Shown one piece after another: positions 55,303 through 64,000 of a stretch of DNA of 64,000 nucleotides. This DNA is from Cristatella mucedo (lineage: Eukaryota; Bryozoa; Phylactolaemata; Cristatellidae). Where the stretch lies: NCBI GenBank assembly GCA_009760855.2, contig WPIO01000111.1, positions 122,001 through 186,000 of the forward strand, read 5' to 3'. Positions within the stretch are counted from its first letter, which is position 1, and each line of letters begins with the position of its first letter. The position numbers were made by a program, and so were the translations under genes. The notes under the pieces are model-generated. The model was not told where the DNA came from. It worked only from the letters and a program-made list of their open reading frames with translations, and did no database searches.

Positions 55303-56275
55303 CATAATGTAATGTATCTCCGTCTGTAACTACACAAAGTCATAAAGACTATGTGGGTCTTACGCAGGAGAGCTTTGTATAGCGCACTCACGGACTAAGC
55401 GGCTTTCGGTACGCATTCGGTAGCCAACAGACTTCGTCTCACGCAACAAAGAGAAAGTGGGAAGCATAGCAGAATCAGGAGAGCAGTTGAGGTAGTGAGT
55501 AGCATGGAAGTAGAGGCTCAGGACCACTGAAAAGGATGAACCATAGTCGGCAGTAGGAGAGTAGTTATCGTTGCTTAAGAAGTGTGTAAGCGAGCTCCAC
55601 AGTCTAGGACCTGCAGAGCTAAAGCTTCTGTCAGCAACTGTCTTTAAGCGGAGGAATGGGACAGCTAATTTATTGTCCACACAGGACCTGAGGGCGCGAA
55701 CAGGCTGAAACTGATGCAGCAGTTCAGCTAAGTTTGAAGGAGCCAAGCTGTGGCGGGCCTTGTGGGTCAGCGTAAGAACTTTGCTCTGAATCCGTTGCTC
55801 AACCGGCATCCATCCTAGCTCTTTTAGCAAAGGACACGCGTGCTCAAACTGCTGGGACTTGAAGATTAGCCTTGCAGCCATATTCATAGTCTGCTGTAGT
55901 GGCCTAATAGATTTCTTTGGCAGCCTAGCCATTAGGGAATTGCAATAATCAAGCCGAGACAGAACTAAGGAGCTAGTTACATATTTTGCAAGCAACTGAG
56001 GGAGACAGCTCTTAATCTTGGATAGGGATCGGACGTGGTGGCTAGCTGTAGAAGCAGTCTTCTGAATGGAGCATTAACAATTTAGGCAGTTGTCGAGAAC
56101 GACACCTGAAGTTCAAGCACGTGGTGATGGTCGCACAATAGCATCACCTATTAGAACGGCAAAGCCTTTTAATCCAGCCACACGCTTAGGGTGTTCTATG
56201 AGCAACAGTTCGGTTTTATCATCATTTAATTTCAGGAAGTTTTCCGACATCTAGGATCAAATATCACTCACTTCT
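55303..56275 (-). mobile_element. LINE B 3' half
   Basis: Encodes an open post-RT region at 55360-55995 (SRLDYCNSLMARLPKKSI, ELGWMPVEQRIQSK, RSFSSAGPRLWSSL). The UTR runs from about 55303. The best-preserved LINE B end in the window. Confidence 0.85.
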
Positions 56276-56499
56276 TTTGTCCTCACGGAAACCGTGAAGC
56301 ACATCTAGAATGGCTGGCTGTGACATCTACCTTGGGCAAGGGTTGCCCTATTCTCAAATTGCTAGCAGGAACTACAGGGTTGACACTCCAGCTAATAATC
56401 ATCACCTCAGCGACCTCTGTGTCCCCTTGCTCTCGGACAGAGGTGTTTCCTGCTGAGCAATTCTCATGCATTCTAAAACTAAGACAGGCCGGCGCTGTG

Positions 56500-56830
56500 C
56501 TACATACAGATGTAGCGGTAGTAGCAGTCGCGTCAGCAGTTCCGGAGCGCAAGTAGATAAGACAGTAGGAGGAGAGGAAGAGAGTGGATAGTGTTCGCAC
56601 AGGCCGGCGCATCGGCAAGAAGTTCCTCGCTGCAGGACTTGCGGGTCACGCGACCACAGCTGACCCGTTGTAATTAAATCCAGCTTAGTTAGCCGACACT
56701 GTCTAACTGCAGCGCCTAATGTGGCGGTACTCAGCGCGCCCGCTGGCCGGGCGGAGCTGTGTGAGTCTGGCTGGGGCGACCAGCTTTGTGGGCGTGTTCC
56801 ACGCCCACATGGGGCAACATTACAAAAGCG
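56500..56830 (+). repeat. dispersed repeat E, copy 2
   Basis: Second copy of the block described at 42140-42620. Confidence 0.6.
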
Positions 56831-57019
56831 AAACCGTAATTTGATTTACGGCTTTTACTGCTCGCATAATTATGAAAAATAAAAAATGGCTGCACGCTTA
56901 AAAATATCTTTTATGTATACTCTGGATCCTTAAACTTTACCGCTTCGAAGCTTGTCAGAACCGGATTTTCTCACATCCGTCTTGGAATTTGGGACCACTC
57001 CAGTGGAGCGAGTGTCCAT

Positions 57020-57300
57020 TTGGGCAGCTGTCTGTTGCGGCAAAAAATTCGTGCGGGCAACTAACCGTTAAAATAAATAACCGTTGGGGTAAATACCCAT
57101 TAGGGCACCTGTTCGTTGGGGCAACTGTCCATTTAGGCAACTTTCCCCGCCTGGGAGTGCTGTAAACCAGTTCATAATATCTATGTCGGTCAGTGGCGGT
57201 CGTGTGGCGCTGCAATTCAAATGGCTGCTAGGTCTGATCTGTAGAGTGTTTCACTACGCAACTAACGTGCTCAGTTTGTAAGTTATTGGGATAAGTTGGT
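57020..57300 (+). other. segment shared by zinc-finger units, with splice-donor-like site
   Basis: Counterpart of 30180 and 42880; CAACTAACGTGCTCAGTTT is followed by GTAAGT at 57278-57283. Confidence 0.4.
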
Positions 57301-58790
57301 CACGGTTGATGCCCGTAATTTAATGCTAAGCTCCATATTGAATGCTTTGTAAGCCGCGTGTTATTCTGGCTTGCAATGGACTGCCGTTCCTCGTGTTTTA
57401 CTTTCGTCTCTTTAAGGTTTAGGCGGCTCAGTCCACTGCGCTGTTTAACTAGCCGAACTCAGGCCTGTTCTGGCCTATTGTGTACATCATTAGAAATCGA
57501 TGGCTGACTGAGATTTTCATAAGATGATATGTGAATCGCTTGTTATTTTCGTGATTTCGGCTTTACCATCTTATCTGATCAGCTGTGGCTAAGTTGCCGT
57601 GATTTGCACGAACCATTTTGCATGAAAACCGTACTAAAGCCTTGCATGCACGGTCCGACTTGCATCTATCCTTCTTCGTACTTGCCTCAATCTTTGGTGC
57701 ATACCCAGTGAAAACTGAGAAAACGGTCCAGGACTAAAAAAAGACAAGCTGAGCACGGTTCTGTGTCTCAGCCCAGATAGTGGAAATACCAAAAAACGAC
57801 AAATCATGAGCTCCGTGTATGGCTAGCCTTCTTGAATGCTTTGAACAACTTTGGCAGGCGACGTGACTGGCGAAATCATCGATGCTTTTACACGGGAGGC
57901 ACTGCTTTAGATCGAATACTTGCTCTTCGTATAGGATCAGATCATGAATTTTTGAGCGATAAGGCTACCATGTAAGGCTATCATGATACGATCTGTTTGA
58001 ATGTATTTGCTTTTTTATGCATATTTGAAGTGCCCAGAAAGAGGTCGAGTTCTCTACGGGCTATGCTATGCAAATGTATTTTTAGTATTACTATATCTGA
58101 AGTGACCTTGCAGAGGAGCATTTCCTATTACTCCCAGACTTTATATCTCCCAAACGAAAGAAATTTACCCATGACCACTCTGTGGAGTTGGGAGTTCGAT
58201 GCACCACCGGTAGGACCTGCCGTGACCGTACTTGCGTCAGTTTACATGGCTTTACAAAACAAACATATGCTTGTACCAGTTCTTGGCTGTATTAGTTTCT
58301 GTATTCCGAACTCGCAAGAATTTGTCTTTCTGGAAAATTCTTCAATGCTTACAAGAGTTTTTCAGTAGTCCTTGAACTGGAAGCAGAACTAACTTGATAC
58401 GTTTTGTCGCAGCTTCAGGTTGTGTCCCCTAATTCTCCAAAATGGCCGTTGTGTAGCTACTCATTAATAAGTTGCACCAAACACAAACTTAATAAAGAGA
58501 GTTTTTCTTAGAATCCCTGCTGCTGTTCCTATCCAAAACAGTGGACCACTTAGTGGTGTGCAGTTAAGCTGTTTTATCAGAATAAAACCTTGGTAAATAA
58601 TTTCCGATGAGGCTTTAGAGGTAATACTTTCATATTATGCAAGTTGCTCATTTATAATTAACTTTATGAAAAGATAGCAGCCATTTAAGTAGCAACAAGG
58701 GAGTCTTTGCCCGTATCAGCCGTGCTCTGGCAGCAAGCAGTAAAAATGGCCTGCTTCAGGTCTGGTATGTTGGTCGAATAAATAAGGAGT
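57301..58790. other. diverged copy of the unit's intron-like region
   Basis: Short blocks match 30700-31100 and 43600 (GACTTGCATC, GCTAGCCTTCTT, CTTTGGCAGGCGACGTGA). No coding signal. Confidence 0.45.
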
Positions 58791-58885
58791 GCGTGAACCA
58801 TCTAGGACAGTGTGAACCATCTAGGACAGTGTGAACCATCTAGGACAGTGTGAACCATCTAGGACAGTGTGAACCATCTAGGACA
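58791..58885 (+). repeat. 19-bp minisatellite, 5 copies
   Basis: Five nearly identical copies of GTGTGAACCATCTAGGACA; the hAT element at 58884 interrupts the last. Confidence 0.95.
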
Positions 58886-59060
58886 GCGGTTCCCAACCTA
58901 TGGGTCGCGACTCCTTTTGTTGTCGAACACAAGGTTCGCCTAGGACCATCGGAACACATGCATTTCCACATTTTGCACACTATAATTTTATGGTTGGGGT
59001 CGCCACAACATGAAGAACTGTATTAAAGGGTCACGGCATTAGGAAGGTTGAGAGCCACTG
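58884..59060 (+). mobile_element. SPIN-like non-autonomous hAT element
   Basis: 177 nt. Ends are CAGCGGTTCCCAACC and GGTTGAGAGCCACTG; the interior has GGGTCGCGACTCC, GGTTGGGGTCGCCACAACAT and TTAAAGGGTCACGGCATTAG. Flanked by identical 8-bp duplications ATCTAGGA at 58876-58883 and 59061-59068, as expected for hAT. Confidence 0.85.
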
Positions 59061-60081
59061 ATCTAGGAGCTAAGATAATCAATCACACTGGACCAAATCC
59101 TGAGTACCATTCAGTGTTCTGTGCTGCCCATTACGCCACACAGAAATCCTGAGCCTGGGAGTGCGGATGTCACAAACTGCGTACTGCCTTCAGCACATGA
59201 CACTTTTTCACTCCCTTGCAGATTTCGTTGCTGACGTTTAGAGCTTGGACAGTTGTGCTTTTGACAGTGGAGATGACGGTTGCCGAGTTGTTAGCATAGC
59301 TACAGACGATTAAGAACTCGAGGTAGAAGTCCTGAATAAAGAAATTTAAAAAATCTAGACGTGATTTTCTAAACGGCTATACAAGCAGAGACTTTTGAGC
59401 TTGCCTTTCGAGCTGACGTCTTACGGGGGGGGGGGCTGTTATTCTGACAATCTTTCTGCATTTGAAAGGCAGCTATTAACTCTTCCGAGTATGACCGCCA
59501 CCTCTGCTTTCTCCATATTTATTATTTTTCATGTTTGTGCTTTTGCGTGAGGAAATTGTGCGAGCTGTCACTAATCGCTCGACGTGCTTCTTGTGCAGCC
59601 TAAAAGGGCGAGTTATCTAAGGTGTACAAATGTTTCGTTTTGTGATATTTACTGTAGCCAGTGCAGTGCTCCATGTAGAAGTGCTACTCGCATAGATAGA
59701 ACTAAGGCAGCAAGCAGTGTCGACTGCAATCGGTAATGCAATCCACCGAACTGTCCTTTGCACTGACTGAGGTCCTTATGTCCGTTTACCAATTACATGC
59801 TGTATAAAGTCGGCTTGTTTGGTTTGTCTAAATTGTCCTCTCGGTAGCTGCTTTTAAAAGTGAGAAGCTCAACCCCTGTTTTGTATTAGGACGTAATGCT
59901 GCAGCCTTTGGTTCACATTGTAAACGTAATATGCTGAGGTGTGTAAGTTTGTCCAGCAGATCCTTCAATTGGTTAAGTGACTTGTACATACCACGTGGTC
60001 AGCTTCGGCTGCCGGTATCACTGATTAGGGTGTACATGTGTGCATATGCATGCTAATTGACACTTGTGCAGGTGTGTACAT
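59061..60081. other. unit 3 middle block
   Basis: Matches parts of 34700-35300 and 46130-46400 (CTAATCGCTCGACGTGCTTC and GCCTAAAAGGGCGAG, with an acceptor-like TTCTTGTGCAG). No ORF supported. Confidence 0.45.
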
Positions 60082-60264
60082 CAGTAGTTCTCAACCTTCC
60101 TAATGCCGTGACCCTTTAATACAGTTCCTCATGTTGTGGCAACCCCTACCATAAAATTGTTATGTGCAGAGTGTGTAAATGTGTTTTTGATAGTCTTAAG
60201 TGACCCTTGTGAAAGAGCCGTTCGACCCCCAAAGGGGTCTCGACCCACAGGTTGAGAACAGCTG
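60082..60264 (-). mobile_element. SPIN-like non-autonomous hAT element
   Basis: Reverse copy, about 183 nt. Flanks GTGTACAT (60074-60081) and GTGCACAT (60265-60272) form an 8-bp duplication with one mismatch. Confidence 0.82.
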
Positions 60265-61320
60265 GTGCACATGAATGAAAGACCACTTACCTGCAACAAG
60301 GCTTTGCGAGCTGAGGTTCCCTCGTTATCGAATTCCACTTATCAGAAAGTGCAGTCAAAATTGTGATTTCCGTTTGTGAAGTGCAGAGCTGTGCCAATCC
60401 GCTCGGAATTTTGCCTTGTCACTGAGGGCATGCCTTTCCAAAGTGACCTGTATTTGGATAAATACGTTGCCCACACTGTCATGTTGGCCTACTTTCATCT
60501 GAACAAATTGGCCAAGATCAGGACCAGCTTAAACAAGAGTACTTCCTGCAGCCAAGCTGGTTGCGTCGGTTTCTGACATCACATCCAGATTACTGCAGTT
60601 TCCCTTCATTCCAGACTTGCAAAGTGTCTTCTTAGTCACTACTGCAGCTGATGCCATGCTCAACGTCTCGGTCTGGCCCATCGTCAGCGGCGTAGCTGCT
60701 ACGCCTCGCAGCGTGTTGCTGTCTGAGCTGTAACTGGAACCCCGACGAGCTTGAATGAGATCGACTTCACGGTCCTAAGTCTGGCTTCCAGGTCTCGTCA
60801 CATTCGTCTCATCAGTCGATTGCAGCAGCTTACCCGTGTGACCTCCGTAGCTCCCATTGAATCTTTCAGCACCACCGGCTCTTTAGCATCCGGTCATCTC
60901 AGTTTGGTCCACCATTAGTCTGTTGGGGTTGCCTTCAGTTCGTGTAATGACAGGAAAGTCTTCAACTTGTGCCACCGGCTTCTGCCACAGCCTGCCATCA
61001 CTTTGCGCCATTGCAGTCTTGGCTAAGGACGCATCGCTGTCAATCAGCTTTCCCCACATCCCACTCAGTGAACCTGCCTTTTTTTTGCTTGCCTGCCTGG
61101 GCATTATTCGATGACAGACACTAGCCAGAGGGTCTGCTAAATTATTGCCCATGTTTCCTGCTTGCTGGCTTCGACTTGCTTGCCACCATAAACATGATGC
61201 TTGCATTTGCACGCCTGACCGATCATGTAATGCTGTGTGCGACCTCGACCTTTAGCTGTTGTTTCTATCGTAATGCTCAAGCTTTTAAAGCTCCTTGATG
61301 GAGATTCGGCTCCCTTAGGA
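60265..61320. other. no gene recognised upstream of zinc-finger 3
   Basis: No repeat or coding signal beyond a weak SINE-tail-like segment at 61290-61320 (AGCTCCTTGATGGAGATTCG). Confidence 0.4.
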
Positions 61321-61661
61321 CTGCGGTTCTCAACCTGTGGGTCGCGACCCCTTTAGGGGTCGAACGACCCTCGTGCTGAAGTTGCTTATGACTATCGGAA
61401 AGCATGCATTTCTACATTTTGCACGCAGTAATTTTATGGTTGGGGTCGTCACAAGATGAGGAACTGTAAAAAATAATCTAATTCATTTGTATAGCACCCC
61501 AAGAGAACTTAATCTCTATTCAGGCGCTTCACATATGCCTCGGTGCTCGAGCCCACGACCTCAGCCAGACCTTGGTCAGGGCGAGCACCTTAACCGCTGG
61601 ACCAAACCCAACAAGGCCTTGTTTTAAAGGGTCACGGCATCAGTAAGGTTGAGAACCACTG
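61321..61661 (+). mobile_element. SPIN-like hAT element interrupted by a SINE
   Basis: Ends CTGCGGTTCTCAACCTG and GGTTGAGAACCACTG. Flanks CCTTAGGA and CCTTGGGG are a diverged 8-bp duplication. A family 2 SINE at about 61470-61612 sits inside. Confidence 0.8.
61470..61612 (-). mobile_element. tRNA-derived SINE, family 2, nested in hAT
   Basis: Reverse copy: ATTCATTTGTATAG end, GAACTTAATCTCTATTC hairpin, GCTCGAGCCC B box and CACCTTAACCGCTGG head. Confidence 0.8.
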
Positions 61662-61737
61662 CCTTGGGGCACTATGCAAACGGCCTATAATGGCGATTAT
61701 TATTGTTGTTGTTGTCACCAGACATTCTTGATGTGCT

Positions 61738-63204
61738 GTGGCTTGGCCTGTTTGTCTACGTTGTCATACTCGAGGGTTGTACCCACCGAACCCGAGGCAG
61801 CAGCTGCAGCTCGAGGGTTGTACCCACCGAATGCTCGTTGCAGTCGCTGCTGCGAGTGCGCCGCCCAGAGAAGCCTTGCTGGTGTGGAGCCGTGCTGGAG
61901 CCGTGCACGCAGTGGTCAGAGGACGCCTCGTCGGAGCTGGCACGATGATGGCTGCCGTGCCGTGCCGCCTGCACGTGTGCGACCGGTGCGGCACGGGCTT
62001 CACGCACCCCGACGACCTGGAGAGGCACTCGTGCATCCAATCAGGCGGCGAGGAGAGTCACACGTGCGACACGTGCGGCCAGGTTTACAGCACCGCCGCC
62101 TACCTCAGGCGTCACCGGCGCGTGCACACGGGCGAGCACAGGCCGCACGCGTGCCACCTGTGCGGAGCGCAGTTCGTGCAACTCGACAGCCTGAGGAGGC
62201 ACGCGGCCTCGGTGCATGCGGGCGAACGGCACGAGCAAGCAAGCGACCACGTCAATATGCCCTTATGCAAGCTCGCGGGCGGCGAGAAGGGGCACGCATG
62301 CGACACGTGCGGCAAGAGGTACCGCAACGGCACCCACTTGAGGCAGCACGCCCTGGTGCACACGGGCGAGCGGCCGCACGCCTGCAATCTGTGCGGCGCG
62401 CGGTTCTCGGAGCCCTCAAAATTAAGAAGGCACGCCTTGGTGCACACGGGCGAGCGGCCGCACGAGTGCAGTCTTTGCGGCGCGAAATTCAAGCTGCTGT
62501 GGAACCTGAATATACACGCTCGAAAGCATGCCGGCAGCGAGAAGGTGCACCCGTGCGACCTGTGCGGCCAGAGATACAGCAGCGCCAGCAGCCTGAGGCA
62601 GCACGCTCTGGTGCACACGCGAGAGCGGCCGCACGGGTGCAACACGTGCGGTGCGCGGTTCGCAGAGCTCTCAAAATTGAGAAGGCACGCATTGGTGCAC
62701 ACGGGCGAGCGGCCGCACGCGTGCGACCAGTGCGACGCACGCTTTGCGTATAGCAGCAACCTGAAGGTGCACGCACGCCGGCACACGGGCGAGCGGCCGT
62801 ATGCCTGCGACTCGTGCGGGGCGCGGTTCGCGCACGCCTCCAGCATGAGTAAGCACGTCCTGACGCACTCGGGCGAGCGGCCGCACTCGTGCGTCGTGTG
62901 CCATGCGCAATTCGCGCAGCTGTCGCACCTGAAAAGGCACTCGGTCCTGCACACGGGCGAGCGGCCGTATGCGTGCAACCAGTGCGACGCGCGGTTTCCG
63001 CAGATCTCCAGCCTGTATCGGCACGCCGTCCTGCACACGGGCGAGCGGCGGCATGTGTGTGACGACTGCGGCATGCGCTTCAGCGACCGCAGCAACCTGA
63101 AGCAGCACCGGCGCACGCACGTCGGCCACTGGCGTGTCGCAGCGGCAGCTAAGGGGGAACCGGAAGAGGTGCCTCCTCGTGTGCTAGGCTCGTCGGCCAG
63201 CTAG
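61738..63204 (+). CDS. C2H2 zinc-finger protein 3
   Basis: Frame of 488 codons; likely start at ATG 61945 or 61948 (MMAAVPCRLHVCDRCG). About 13 fingers. The first lacks its last His (HSCIQ). A non-finger spacer follows finger 3. Fingers 4-13 are regular with TGERP linkers, and the array ends SNLKQHRRTHVG. It is the longest and best preserved of the three related genes, with no other domain visible. It starts only 76 nt after the nested hAT element. Confidence 0.88.
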   Translation: MAWPVCLRCHTRGLYPPNPRQQLQLEGCTHRMLVAVAAASAPPREALLVWSRAGAVHAVVRGRLVGAGTMMAAVPCRLHVCDRCGTGFTHPDDLERHSCIQSGGEESHTCDTCGQVYSTAAYLRRHRRVHTGEHRPHACHLCGAQFVQLDSLRRHAASVHAGERHEQASDHVNMPLCKLAGGEKGHACDTCGKRYRNGTHLRQHALVHTGERPHACNLCGARFSEPSKLRRHALVHTGERPHECSLCGAKFKLLWNLNIHARKHAGSEKVHPCDLCGQRYSSASSLRQHALVHTRERPHGCNTCGARFAELSKLRRHALVHTGERPHACDQCDARFAYSSNLKVHARRHTGERPYACDSCGARFAHASSMSKHVLTHSGERPHSCVVCHAQFAQLSHLKRHSVLHTGERPYACNQCDARFPQISSLYRHAVLHTGERRHVCDDCGMRFSDRSNLKQHRRTHVGHWRVAAAAKGEPEEVPPRVLGSSAS

Positions 63205-63660
63205 GCCGACGGGTCTTGACCCCTCCGTAGGAGAGGGTTGCAGTGGTCGTCGTTGTCGCATGCATTGGGTAGAGGCGTGCACGTGACCGATTGCACTGAG
63301 CATTCCATTCGCTTAGTCGCCAAAGTGTGATGCACTGGTGGCGTCACCACAGGCGCCTGTAACTGCCAGCGTCTGCTAGCAAGCAGCGGTCTTTCCTGGG
63401 CGGCTGGAAGTGACTGTCGTGCAGCTGATGATGCATGATGCTCTGCTTTGCATCTTATTCTCTGCCAGGCCGGACTTTGCCAGATGAGCTGTGACAAGAA
63501 TTGCACGCATAGACATAAAGCTCAAGATTACTAAGTGCTTGCCAATCATGATTCTGAAGGAGCCGCGTGTGTGCATTCTCAGCCGTCCTTGTCGGCCAGA
63601 CAGCATTTTTCCAATGTTTCTGCTCTGTCTGTATAATAAAACTTATATTTTAACAAATTT
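63205..63660. other. 3' region of zinc-finger unit 3
   Basis: Shared 3' block at 63470-63570 (CCAGATGAGCTGTGACAAGAATTGCACGCATAGACATAAAGCTCAAG) with AATAAA replaced by CATAAA; AATAAAA follows at 63632. Confidence 0.5.
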
Positions 63661-63670
63661 TTACTCTATC

Positions 63671-64000
63671 TTAGCCGGAGGAGCCCTGCCCTGCGCGGGC
63701 CTCGGGGGCTACCTGAACATCCGTGTTCAGGAGCAGGGACCACATGGCCTCCGACCCGGAAATGGCGTCCGAAATGCACAGCCGCCGCCTTGCCGTCTGT
63801 TCTGCGCTCAATGCCGAGGTCCGCCAGGCAATCTTCATTATCCAGCCACCCAGAGCACTGACCACGAAGGGCCTCACCACTGCCGACCGGTAGCCAGCAG
63901 CTGGGAAAGACTTTATGGCCTCGTACTTATATATCTTTTTCCACCACTGCCACCAACAGGGCATCCTTGCTGCCGTCGAACGGCACCGTTACGTTAACAA
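63671..64000 (-). mobile_element. possible LINE C-terminal fragment
   Basis: The reverse frame encodes WKKIYKYEAIKSFPAAGYR and VVRPFVVSALGGW. This resembles the region after the RT domain in some non-LTR elements. No catalytic motif is in the window, so the call is weak. Confidence 0.3.

Noticed and set aside
58791-58885. CRISPR-like array
   Set aside because: The 19-bp units are directly tandem with no spacers, in a metazoan context.

Overview
The window is metazoan nuclear DNA in two unlike halves. Positions 1 to about 24,170 are AT-rich and gene-dense on both strands, and hold most of an integrated Polinton/Maverick (adintovirus-like) DNA virus. The rest is more GC-rich and repeat-dominated: LINEs, tRNA-derived SINEs, hAT and Tc1 DNA transposons, and three intronless-looking C2H2 zinc-finger coding blocks. 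I cannot name the host species. The SPIN-like hAT copies, CR1/L2-type LINEs and zinc-finger clusters only say animal.

Viral half. The left end lies outside the window; the first bases are already inside protein-primed DNA polymerase B. In order come small accessory genes (1164-3878), a DDE integrase on the minus strand split by a 3.9 kb LINE (3865-8629), a Cys-rich gene (8656), and a long minus-strand block. That block reads, in transcription order, packaging ATPase (17830), a repeat-bearing basic/scaffold-like protein (17149), three tandem single-jelly-roll penton-like proteins (15811, 14940, 13846), a coiled-coil protein (12982), double-jelly-roll major capsid protein (12380), YqaJ-type exonuclease (10758) and a fibre (9932). 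An adenain-like protease (17872) and an unknown gene (18386) lie on the plus strand. Three head-to-tail fibre genes follow on the minus strand (21659 to 18936), then a membrane-active pVI/pX-like protein (21672), an unknown gene (22349), an HNH endonuclease (minus, 23201-22766) and a parvovirus-type phospholipase A2 protein (23249-24012). The viral sequence ends next to an imperfect palindrome at 24036-24173.

The gene set covers replication, integration, packaging, maturation, capsid, host binding and membrane breach. Many genes start right after a TATAGAAATG-like box, which suggests a shared compact promoter. Most genes carry in-frame stops or 1-nt frameshifts, mostly single losses in A runs, so this copy is decayed (or partly under-called at homopolymers).

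Host half. Three zinc-finger ORFs (36224-37405, 47351-48469, 61738-63204) each sit in a diverged copy of the same roughly 11-14 kb segment. Each copy has a shared upstream block with a GTAAGT donor-like site (30374, 43010, 57278), a shared middle block, and a shared 3' UTR block with AATAAA. This suggests a tandem segmental triplication, plus a fourth remnant that has lost its fingers (38340-39020). Between them are pieces of two LINE families (A and B), two tRNA-SINE families, one Tc1 remnant, three SPIN-like hAT copies with 8-bp target duplications, and simple repeats.
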